From JAADHY01 sp964428935 (GTDB lineage Bacteria; Planctomycetota; Planctomycetia; Planctomycetales; Planctomycetaceae), in NCBI GenBank assembly GCA_964428935.1, contig CAYSAG010000346.1, positions 1-5,270 of the forward strand: a stretch of DNA of 5,270 nucleotides. Direction: 5' to 3'. The notes beneath the pieces are model-generated. The model was given only the letters and a program-made list of their open reading frames with translations. It made no database searches and was not told the origin of the DNA. Every line of letters begins with the position of its first letter. The first letter of the stretch is position 1. This document shows positions 1 to 5,270 of this stretch, piece after piece. A program made the position numbers and the translations under genes.

Positions 1-100
1 GCACACTGCGTCGTTCCCGCTGGCTCACCGCGACGTGTCGAGACGGCGGGCCGGCTCCGAGCTGCTCGCCGGACGGCCAGCGACTGGAAACACCAGGACT

Positions 101-117
101 GCTTGCTTCGGCAATGC
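101..117 (+). other. Small UUCG-capped hairpin in the argS leader
   Basis: TTGC (103-106), TTCG (107-110) and GCAA (111-114) form a perfect 4-bp stem closed by C-G around a UUCG tetraloop. With one bulged base at 115, two more pairs form (101-102 with 116-117). UUCG loops closed by C-G are unusually stable in RNA. No T-run follows, so this is not a standard intrinsic terminator. It may be a terminator remnant, a leader element or chance. Confidence 0.3.
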
Positions 118-423
118 CTTGGCCGGTTCGGTGGGCACGGGGTCTTGAGTGCGTGTCGCCGTCCCGTCCGTGCGGTCCAGCTGGTGCGGCCGGCTCGCGT
201 TGGGCCACCGGTTTGGCCCCGGCGTGGCGAGCGCTCCAACCAGACTGTCCGGGCAAATCGGGCAACGGAAAGGCGCACGTGTCTCCTTCGCCTCGAGCCG
301 GAGTCGGGCTGTCCGGCGGACGTCAGCAGCCGACCAGCACTCACTGCACGGCAGGAGCGGCGACGCGGATGGCTCACGCCGCCGTGCACCGGCGAAGCCA
401 CCGAGCGGAACGGGAAGGGAAAC

Positions 424-430
424 GAGGAAG
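424..430 (+). promoter_or_regulatory. Ribosome binding site of argS
   Basis: GAGGAAG lies just before the ATG at 433, with its AGGA core 4 bases from the start codon. This purine-rich Shine-Dalgarno-like sequence decides the start. The same frame is open far upstream, including a TTG at 103, but the upstream residues do not resemble ArgRS, and the family's N-terminus begins at this ATG. Confidence 0.7.
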
Positions 431-432
431 CA

Positions 433-2394
433 ATGAACATTCTGCAGGAGCTGACACGACGCTTTCGTAAACCGCTGAGCCAACTGGTGGACGACCCGGA
501 ACCCTACTTGGCCATGATTCGCCGGACGCAGAACGACCGGTTCGGTGACTACCAAGCCAATCTGGCCATGCCGCTGGCCAAGCGTTTGGGACGTCCGGCG
601 CCGGAGCTGGCTCGCGAAGTGGCCGACGCGGTCGACTTGGCCGACCTGTGCGAACCGCCCGAGGTGGCCGGGCCCGGTTTCATCAACATTCGGCTGCGAA
701 ACGAGTGGATCGAGCGGGCCGTCGAGTCGCTGGTGACTGACGAGCGGCTTGGACACGTCCCTGTTACGGAACCGCGAACGGTGGTCGTCGACTTCTCGTC
801 GCCCAACGTGGCCAAGCCCATGCACGTAGGTCACCTGCGCAGTACAGTCATTGGCGACAGCCTGTGTCGGACCTTGCGTTTTCTGGGGCACCGGGTCATT
901 GGCGACAACCACATCGGCGACTGGGGCACTCAGTTCGGCATGCTCATTTTCGGCTACAAACACTTCCTGGACGCCGAAGCGTACCAGAAGGACCCGGTCA
1001 ACGAGCTCGCCCGACTGTACCGGCTGGTCCACCAGTTGAGCAGCTACCACGAAGCCCGAGAGGAGCTGCCGCGCTTGCACCGACGGCGGGAGGAACTGGT
1101 GGCCGAAGTCGAGCGGGTCGAGCAGGACTCGAAGCTGAGCAAGAAAGAGCGGTCCAAACGGCTCAAACCGCTGCGCAAGGACTTGGAAGAGCTGAACGAA
1201 AAGATTCGCTCGGCCGAGGCGGTCGTCCGGTCCGTCGAACAGTCGGGCGAACTGAAGCGGCTGGCCGAGCAGTTTCCCGACATTGCCGAGCAGGCTCGGC
1301 AAGAAACCGCCAAGTTGCACGCCGGTGAGCCGGAGAATCGGCGGCTGTGGGAACAGTTCATGCCAGCTTGCCTGGACGCTTTGGAAAAGGTCTACCGTCG
1401 GCTGCACGTGTCGTTCGACCTGACGCTGGGCGAAAGTTTCTACCAGCCCATGCTGGCCGACGTGGTCGACCAGCTGCTCCGTCGAGGCATTGCCACGGAA
1501 AGCGAGGGGGCGATTTGCGTGTTCGTCGAAGGAAACGACGCCCCGCTGATTATTCGCAAGCGTGACGGAGCCTTCACCTACGCCACGACTGACCTGGCGA
1601 CCATCAAGTACCGCAAGGAGCAGCTCCAGGCGGACACGGTCTTGTACGTCGTGGACGCTCGGCAAAGCGAGCACTTCCGCTTGGTTTTCGAAGTGGCCCG
1701 GCGGTGGGGCTACGCCGACATGGACCTGCGCCACATCAGCTTCGGCACCGTTCTAGGCAAGGACGGCAAACCGTTCAAGACCCGAAGCGGAGACGTCGTG
1801 GGTCTGGAGAGTCTGCTCGACGAGGCGGTGGCGCGAGCCCGGGCGATTGTCGACGAGAACGACAACGCAAAGCCCGACGGCCCGGAACTGGACGAAGCCA
1901 CTCGGGCAGCCGTCGCCGAGGTCGTGGGCATCGGAGGCATCAAGTACGCCGACTTGCGCCACAACCGCGAAAGCGACTACGTCTTCGATTGGGACAAGAT
2001 GTTGGCCAAGAATGGCGACAGTGCGACGTACATCCAGTACGCGTACGCCAGGGTTTGCGGCATTTTCCGGAAAGGACAAATCGACCGCCACCAGCTCCGC
2101 CGCTCAGGCGGCCGCATTTTCGTGCGGCGTCCGGTCGAACGCGCTCTGGCTTTGCAGCTGCTTCGCTTTTCCGAGGCCGTCGACGAAGCCGCCGCCGACT
2201 TCCGGCCGAACGTGCTGACCGAGTACCTGTTCGAAACGGCCAACCGCTTCACTGCGTTCTACGACCAGTGCCAAATCTTGAGGGAGCCGGACGCGGAACA
2301 GCGGCGCAGCTGGCTGCTGCTGTGCGACCTGACGGCCCGTGTGCTGAAACAAGGCCTGGAGCTGTTGGGCATTCAGGTCTGCGAGCGAATGTAG
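433..2394 (+). CDS. argS: Arginyl-tRNA synthetase (class I)
   Basis: ArgRS charges tRNA-Arg with arginine using ATP in the cytoplasm and is essential for translation. The 653-residue product shows the full family order. The N-terminal additional domain that contacts the tRNA elbow is at about 5-88. The Rossmann catalytic core has the HIGH-equivalent HVGH at 131-134 within SPNVAKPMHVGH, followed by GDWGTQFGM at 162-170. YATTDLATIKYR is at 383-394, and the KMSKS-equivalent loop GKDGKPFKTR at 442-451 is of the E. coli type. The C-terminal DALR anticodon-binding helical domain covers about 533-653 and ends in the typical ERM. The protein is longer than the roughly 577-residue E. coli enzyme because of a charged, helix-forming insertion at about 205-280 within the catalytic core. 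The start is fixed by the ribosome binding site and the MNILQ N-terminus. All signature motifs are intact, so the enzyme should be active. It converges with the PIN-TRAM gene and appears to stand alone. The function is near certain; the role of the insertion is unknown. Confidence 0.97.
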   Translation: MNILQELTRRFRKPLSQLVDDPEPYLAMIRRTQNDRFGDYQANLAMPLAKRLGRPAPELAREVADAVDLADLCEPPEVAGPGFINIRLRNEWIERAVESLVTDERLGHVPVTEPRTVVVDFSSPNVAKPMHVGHLRSTVIGDSLCRTLRFLGHRVIGDNHIGDWGTQFGMLIFGYKHFLDAEAYQKDPVNELARLYRLVHQLSSYHEAREELPRLHRRREELVAEVERVEQDSKLSKKERSKRLKPLRKDLEELNEKIRSAEAVVRSVEQSGELKRLAEQFPDIAEQARQETAKLHAGEPENRRLWEQFMPACLDALEKVYRRLHVSFDLTLGESFYQPMLADVVDQLLRRGIATESEGAICVFVEGNDAPLIIRKRDGAFTYATTDLATIKYRKEQLQADTVLYVVDARQSEHFRLVFEVARRWGYADMDLRHISFGTVLGKDGKPFKTRSGDVVGLESLLDEAVARARAIVDENDNAKPDGPELDEATRAAVAEVVGIGGIKYADLRHNRESDYVFDWDKMLAKNGDSATYIQYAYARVCGIFRKGQIDRHQLRRSGGRIFVRRPVERALALQLLRFSEAVDEAAADFRPNVLTEYLFETANRFTAFYDQCQILREPDAEQRRSWLLLCDLTARVLKQGLELLGIQVCERM

Positions 2395-2433
2395 CCGCAC
2401 AAGCCAGGCGCGGACTCTCAACCGTCGGCCGGC
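2395..2433. other. Short convergent gap between argS and the PIN-TRAM gene
   Basis: Only 39 bases separate the argS TAG (2392-2394) from the reverse-strand TGA (2434-2436). I see no GC-rich stem followed by a T-run on either strand. The best candidate is a 4-bp CCGC/GCGG pairing with an 11-base loop, which is too weak. Termination is therefore probably Rho-dependent, or the transcripts overlap at their 3' ends. Confidence 0.5.
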
Positions 2434-3543
2434 TCACCGACGCCAACGCTCGCCCCGGTCGTGCCTGGACTCGGGACGCCCGTCGGCCATGCGGATGAAA
2501 ATCATTCGTCCGGCACTGCTCTGCAGAGTGCTCGTCACAATTCCCGTGACTTCCTGTCCGATCAGGTGGGCGGCGTTTTCGCAGACGACCATGGTTCCGT
2601 CGTCCAGGTAGCCAACCCCCTGCCCTGGCGATTCGCCCTCTTTCATCACCTTGATCGTGACGCTGTCTCCCGGGAGGAACCGTGGCTTCAGGGCATTGGC
2701 CACGTCGTTCAGGTTGATCACTTCGACGCCCTGCACCGTAGCGACCCGGTTCAAGCTGAAGTCGCTGGTGACGATCCGGCCGTCCAACTCCTTGGCCAGC
2801 TTGATCAGCAATTGATCCACGGCGTCCCGCCGTCCCGGTTTCGCGTCGGTCTCGTAGACGATGACTTCGGCTTTGGGGTTCTGCTGGAGCTTGGCCAGCA
2901 CTTCCAGACCACGTCGTCCGCGAACACGCCGGCTCTTATCGTGGCTGTCAGCGATTTCCTGGACCTCGTTCAGGACGAACGACGGCACCAAAATGACGTT
3001 GTCCAAAATGTTCGTGTCGACGATGTCGGCAATGCGGCCGTCGATCAGGGCGCTGCTGTCTAGAATCAACGGCTTGCCACCCTTCAGCTCGCGCGAAAAC
3101 TCCACGTACGGAATCACGAAGCGAAAGTCGTCTTTTGTCTGCAGCAAGAACGAGGTCGTCAGGTAGGTGACGACCAGAATGATCATCATGCTCACGCACC
3201 CCAGGTAGTGTTCTCGTTGCAGAGTCGCGAACACCGGCTGAATGGCCAAGATCAGCAGGTAGCTCAGTAGCACCCCGACCAGCAGCCCGAAATAAACGGC
3301 CGAGATCAATTCGATCCGCTTCCGTCGAATGACGATGTCCAGCACCGTCGCCAGCTGGGTGATGCCGAACAGAATGAAAAACGCAAGCAAGGGATGTTCG
3401 TCGATTTCCGGAATCGCGTGCGCTGCGCCTTCACCCGGGTTGACGAACGTCGCGATGGCTCCGGCGGCCACCAGCGCGTAAACGGCCCGAGCAATGATCA
3501 ACAGCCATTTGGGACGTTTCGTTCCGATCGGTGCGTGTGTCAT
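2434..3543 (-). CDS. Membrane-anchored PIN-TRAM domain protein (YacL-like)
   Basis: The 369-residue protein has four predicted membrane segments at about 14-34, 52-71, 78-101 and 114-134, then a cytoplasmic PIN domain at about 158-278 and a TRAM domain at about 286-347. PIN domains are Mg2+/Mn2+-dependent ribonuclease folds. The expected acidic residues are visible: D162 in LDSSALIDGR, E193 in LNEVQE, D243 in AVDQLL and D261 in VTSDFS. TRAM is a small beta-barrel that often binds RNA, seen here around PGDSVTIKV and the GYLDDGTMVV stretch. This architecture matches Bacillus YacL and the PIN/TRAM proteins widespread in bacteria, and the length is normal. The biological substrate of the family is not firmly established. 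An intact active site suggests an RNase tethered to the inner face of the membrane, possibly acting on structured or translated RNA. The ATG at 3543 is the start because it keeps the first membrane segment whole. No strong Shine-Dalgarno precedes it. The C-terminal tail is short and basic. The gene is separate from its neighbours and convergent with argS. Confidence 0.93.
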   Translation of the reverse strand: MTHAPIGTKRPKWLLIIARAVYALVAAGAIATFVNPGEGAAHAIPEIDEHPLLAFFILFGITQLATVLDIVIRRKRIELISAVYFGLLVGVLLSYLLILAIQPVFATLQREHYLGCVSMMIILVVTYLTTSFLLQTKDDFRFVIPYVEFSRELKGGKPLILDSSALIDGRIADIVDTNILDNVILVPSFVLNEVQEIADSHDKSRRVRGRRGLEVLAKLQQNPKAEVIVYETDAKPGRRDAVDQLLIKLAKELDGRIVTSDFSLNRVATVQGVEVINLNDVANALKPRFLPGDSVTIKVMKEGESPGQGVGYLDDGTMVVCENAAHLIGQEVTGIVTSTLQSSAGRMIFIRMADGRPESRHDRGERWRR

Positions 3544-4103
3544 GCCTGCTTACTTTCGAACGAAGTCTGTCGATCCTAGCAATCGCTGTCTGTCCGGGGC
3601 CGAGTTGGCTGAGCGGTGGACACGAGCCGGGACGTTGGCAATCGACCGGCCTCGTCCCAGCTGCGTAGCCCCGACGGTTGCTCCTTGACGACGTACGCGT
3701 TCCAGTTTGCCCGCGTTTGCGAGTTTCAGCGGTCTGCCCGACTTGCACTTTCCGCCCGCGCAGACCGACTACGCGCACGATGTCCGCGAACCGACGTCAC
3801 ACCGACGAAGTCAGCCGGCCCCCTGCAACATCCTTGCAAAGAAGGCAGTCCGACCCGCCCATCGACGTGTTTCGTCACACCGTTCCCCACACAACGACGC
3901 GACCGCCGGAACATTCCGCCGCCCGGTCGAACCATCGCTCGGGCAGTCACTGACCGCGACGGTCCGCGCAGGCGAGACACTCCGTCGCCGGACCGCGCCG
4001 CTGCTCGATTTCGCTCTCCGCAGCCGCTTGGTGCGACCTGCGTCGCCGCGTTGGCCCGCAGCTTTTTCTGCGCAAAGGCAGTGTTCAGGCAAGAAAACGA
4101 GAG

Positions 4104-4176
4104 GCCATGCACAGCGCTACCGACACACTGGCGTGGCGCATTGCAAAGTGGCGAGGTGAGGCAAATCCTTCTCCAC
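4104..4176 (+). other. Two potential consecutive stem-loops in the intergenic region
   Basis: On the + strand, GCCATGC (4104-4110) pairs with GCGTGGC (4131-4137), including one G-U pair. CAG (4112-4114) pairs with CTG (4128-4130) after a single bulge. This gives 10 bp around a 13-base loop. A second stem follows: GTGG (4148-4151) with CCAC (4173-4176), and GAGG (4153-4156) with CCTT (4167-4170). The G-U pair becomes an A-C mismatch on the other strand, which slightly favours a + strand RNA. No promoter or terminator frames it. In GC-rich DNA such stems arise often by chance, so this is only a weak candidate. Confidence 0.2.
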
Positions 4177-4213
4177 GCGGCCGCTCATGGTTACCCCGCT
4201 GGACTGTTGCCCC

Positions 4214-4247
4214 GCCTTTCAACTTAGCGACTCGAAAAAATAAAGGC
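4214..4247. repeat. AT-rich patch flanked by a 6-bp inverted repeat
   Basis: GCCTTT (4214-4219) is matched by AAAGGC (4242-4247) across a 22-base loop containing the A-run at 4235-4240. This is the most AT-rich spot in the gap. Read leftward it gives T-ATTTTTT, which could serve a transcript coming from the HIT gene, but there is no stable GC stem directly before the T-run. It may equally be a promoter-like melting region. Confidence 0.25.
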
Positions 4248-4258
4248 AACCGGCAACC
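4245..4258 (+). repeat. Tandem duplicate of a 7-base unit
   Basis: GGCAACC occurs twice directly adjacent, at 4245-4251 and 4252-4258. Two copies only, so this may be chance or slippage. It adjoins the AT-rich patch. Confidence 0.4.
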
Positions 4259-4476
4259 CACGCTAGAGTGGCCCGTCCTGCCAACGCCGTCGGAGAAGAC
4301 CGGCCAGACCACGCGACTGCCGCCATTGGCAAGTCTCCGTCAGTGCCGCCTTGGCGACGTGCTCAGCCGGTCCGGCCTTCCCACGCATTTGCGCGTTCGC
4401 AACGGAGGGTGGAGGTCGGCGGCAGCCGGCTTTGGCTTCCAGCGCGAAGTCGCCGCAACCTGCAAGCCCCAGCCGC

Positions 4477-5001
4477 TCACCCTTGCTCTCTGGCCATGGC
4501 CCCTCTCAGCAGTTCGCGCAAGGCTTCGAGCGACTGCGGAATGACCTTTGTGTCTGCAACCACGGGCATGAAGTTCGTGTCGCCGTCCCAGCGCGGCACC
4601 AAGTGCCAATGCAAATGTCCCGGCAAGCCGGCTCCAGCTACCCGACCCAAGTTCAGCCCAATGTTGAAGCCGTCAGGCGACATGACGTCGCGCAGCAGGC
4701 GAGTCATTCGCTGCAGCTGACGAGCGCACGCCAAAAGCTCGTCGTCCGTCAGATCGGTCAGGTCCGCCTTGTGCTCACGCGGCGCGATCAGCAGGTGGCC
4801 GTTGTTGTACGGGAATTTGTTCAGAACAACAACGGTGTGCTCGTCCTGGCACACGACGTGCGGATGGCCCTCGCCCAATTTCTGGTACTCACACAGAAAG
4901 CACGTGCCCTTGGCCTGCTCATCGCTCTTGACAATGTACTGCAGGCGCCACGGAGCCCAAAGTTGTCGGTAGAGACGTCCTTCGTTCTTCACGATTCCCA
5001 T
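4477..5001 (-). CDS. HIT-family protein, Ap4A phosphorylase/hydrolase-like
   Basis: The 174-residue protein belongs to the histidine triad superfamily, which hydrolyses or phosphorolyses nucleotide phosphate bonds through a histidine-nucleotide intermediate. The triad HLHWH is at 129-133, with H131 the expected nucleophile, followed by LVPRW. The N-terminal LWAPWRLQYI at 14-23 and a CxxC pair (C34, C37) are typical of the zinc-binding bacterial branch that includes the mycobacterial Ap4A phosphorylase Rv2613c. The NGHLLIAPREH stretch at 67-77 is the usual core strand before the helix. The likely substrate is a dinucleoside polyphosphate such as Ap4A, but substrate specificity cannot be read from sequence and other nucleotide conjugates are possible. 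The protein is cytosolic, with no signal peptide. The ATG at 5001 has no Shine-Dalgarno, only an A-rich run immediately before it. A GTG three codons in is possible but poorly spaced from any purine box. The gene has its own leader of about 200 bases. The family is certain and the exact activity is inferred. Confidence 0.95.
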   Translation of the reverse strand: MGIVKNEGRLYRQLWAPWRLQYIVKSDEQAKGTCFLCEYQKLGEGHPHVVCQDEHTVVVLNKFPYNNGHLLIAPREHKADLTDLTDDELLACARQLQRMTRLLRDVMSPDGFNIGLNLGRVAGAGLPGHLHWHLVPRWDGDTNFMPVVADTKVIPQSLEALRELLRGAMAREQG

Positions 5002-5049
5002 TTTTTCGTTCGTGCCGTTTGCATCGCTGGTTCTGACCTGGTCGGCGGT

Positions 5050-5085
5050 CTGGGCACCAGTCCTTCGGGAGCTTCCGCCGCCCAG
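5050..5085. repeat. Inverted repeat in the HIT gene leader
   Basis: CTGGGC (5050-5055) pairs with GCCCAG (5080-5085). Inside is a small hairpin, TCC-TTCG-GGA (5061-5070). An alternative hairpin, CTGG-GCA-CCAG (5050-5060), would compete with the outer stem. It lies 49-84 bases upstream of the HIT start codon, so it could be a structured 5' leader. On the transcribed (-) strand the inner loop reads CGAA, not UUCG. No known riboswitch was recognised. Confidence 0.3.
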
Positions 5086-5171
5086 CTCCGCTCGGTAAGC
5101 TGATTCGCTACAGCCTTGCGACCCGCGCCGTCACTACGGCCACCACCGCCGGCCAGGCGCGACCCGCCGTC

Positions 5172-5189
5172 TCCTTGGAGGCTCAAGGA
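5172..5189 (-). terminator. Possible hairpin after the gene entering from the right edge
   Basis: TCCTTG (5172-5177) and CAAGGA (5184-5189) form a perfect 6-bp stem with a 6-base loop, extendable by one G-U pair on the - strand. It begins about 15 bases after the TAA at 5205-5207, which is where a terminator would sit. No T-run follows, so it is not a textbook intrinsic terminator. It may stabilise a 3' end or be chance. Confidence 0.3.
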
Positions 5190-5204
5190 ACAGTTCGCGT
5201 TATT

Positions 5205-5270
5205 TTACAGATACTCGAACGTGTCCGGGAATTCGGTCCGCGTTTTCTCGGCACTCGGGCGTCTTGAGAA
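5205..5270 (-). CDS. Possible 3' end of an unidentified gene (partial)
   Basis: The reverse strand is open from the window edge to a TAA at 5205-5207, giving 21 residues ending in TEFPDTFEYL. The codons are mostly C/G-ending, like those of the neighbouring genes, and the acidic-aromatic C-terminus looks protein-like. A hairpin follows the stop at the right distance. Against this, the other two reverse frames are also open over this short span, and 21 codons cannot identify a family. If real, it is co-oriented with the HIT gene and ends 203 bases before its start, so the two need not be one operon. The alternative is a rightward gene starting at GTG 5221. Confidence 0.35.
   Translation of the reverse strand, partial: FSRRPSAEKTRTEFPDTFEYL

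Larger units (their letters stand above)
1..432. other. Gene-free leader region upstream of argS
   Basis: No credible gene was found here. Forward frame 1 is open from base 1 into argS. A second forward frame is open across the whole region, and the reverse strand is open over most of it. The translations are rich in Arg, Pro, Ser and Gly, with no recognisable domain, and look like chance readings of GC-rich DNA. The region presumably carries the argS promoter and 5' untranslated leader, but I could not pick a convincing -35/-10 pair. The only local structures noted are a small hairpin at 101-117 and the ribosome binding site at the 3' end. The tail of an upstream gene ending near position 145 in frame 2 cannot be excluded, but nothing supports it beyond the open frame. 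Confidence 0.6.
3544..4476. other. Gene-free intergenic region of about 930 bases
   Basis: This stretch separates the starts of the PIN-TRAM gene (3543, leftward) and the stop of the HIT gene (4477). Open frames exist on both strands, but their translations are Arg/Pro/Ser/Thr-rich and carry no recognisable motif. Their third-position GC is lower than in argS, so I call no gene. The end next to 3543 must hold the PIN-TRAM promoter and leader, but no clear promoter box can be picked and the sequence before its ATG has no good Shine-Dalgarno. The end near 4476 is the 3' flank of the HIT gene, with no intrinsic terminator seen. Minor structures inside are an AT-rich patch with an inverted repeat (4214-4247), a tandem heptamer (4245-4258) and potential stem-loops at 4104-4176. 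Confidence 0.6.

Noticed and set aside
103..432. N-terminal extension of ArgRS from a TTG at 103
   Set aside because: The 110 extra residues do not resemble any ArgRS or known domain. A good ribosome binding site and the family's MNILQ N-terminus place the start at 433.
25..1734. A 569-codon open frame on the reverse strand opposite argS
   Set aside because: It runs antisense to an unambiguous argS. Its sequence is low-complexity Val/Leu/Gln/Arg-rich with no domain, as expected from the mirror of a GC-rich gene with strong codon bias.
3552..3566. Imperfect palindrome ACTTTCGAACGAAGT just upstream of the PIN-TRAM start
   Set aside because: Only four or five bases pair on each side, and it matches no operator that I recognise. 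It is too weak to call.
3599..3660. tRNA-like string resembling the 5' half of a Leu or Ser tRNA (GAGTTGGCTGAGCGGT)
   Set aside because: The D-arm-like sequence is suggestive, but there is no T-arm GGTTCGA-type motif, no matching acceptor strand and no convincing anticodon stem downstream.
3616..4227. A 203-codon forward open frame in the intergenic gap
   Set aside because: The composition is Arg/Pro/Thr-rich, with no hydrophobic core pattern or motif. Overlapping frames on both strands are open too, which indicates a GC effect.
4107..4544. Possible small rightward gene starting MHSATDTLAW after GAGAGG
   Set aside because: The purine box is only two bases from the ATG, codon use differs from that of argS, the later part is Arg/Pro-rich, and the frame overlaps the 3' end of the HIT gene on the other strand.
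5221..5270. Possible rightward gene starting with GTG at 5221
   Set aside because: Only 16 codons are visible, no Shine-Dalgarno lies at proper spacing, and the leftward frame with a following hairpin is the better reading.

Overview
This is a GC-rich bacterial window with three confidently identified genes: argS (arginyl-tRNA synthetase, + strand, 433-2394), a membrane-anchored PIN-TRAM protein of the YacL type (- strand, 2434-3543), and a HIT-family protein resembling Ap4A phosphorylases (- strand, 4477-5001). The right edge may carry the last 21 codons of a fourth gene on the - strand. No mobile element, CRISPR array, tRNA, rRNA or phage gene could be supported. I found no convincing new system.

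The organism is probably a planctomycete or close relative. The clues are the MNILQ-type ArgRS N-terminus, a long charged helical insertion in ArgRS that I remember from planctomycete homologues, long gene-free stretches in high-GC DNA, and a weak or absent Shine-Dalgarno sequence before two of the three genes. This is inference from recalled family features, not a database result.

Layout: 1-432 is a gene-free leader upstream of argS, open in several frames by composition only. It contains a small UUCG-capped hairpin and ends in a good ribosome binding site. argS and the PIN-TRAM gene converge with 39 bases between their stop codons and no clear terminator. Next comes a gap of about 930 bases (3544-4476) without a credible gene, holding the PIN-TRAM promoter region, the 3' flank of the HIT gene, an AT-rich patch and some weak potential stem-loops. 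The HIT gene has a leader of about 200 bases (5002-5204) with two inverted repeats. One of these lies just after a stop codon that may end the partial gene at the right edge.

The genes do not form an obvious operon or pathway. All three relate broadly to translation, RNA or nucleotide housekeeping: tRNA charging, a putative membrane-tethered RNase with an RNA-binding domain, and a nucleotide hydrolase or phosphorylase that may act on dinucleoside polyphosphates, which are by-products of aminoacyl-tRNA synthetases. A direct functional link between them is speculation.
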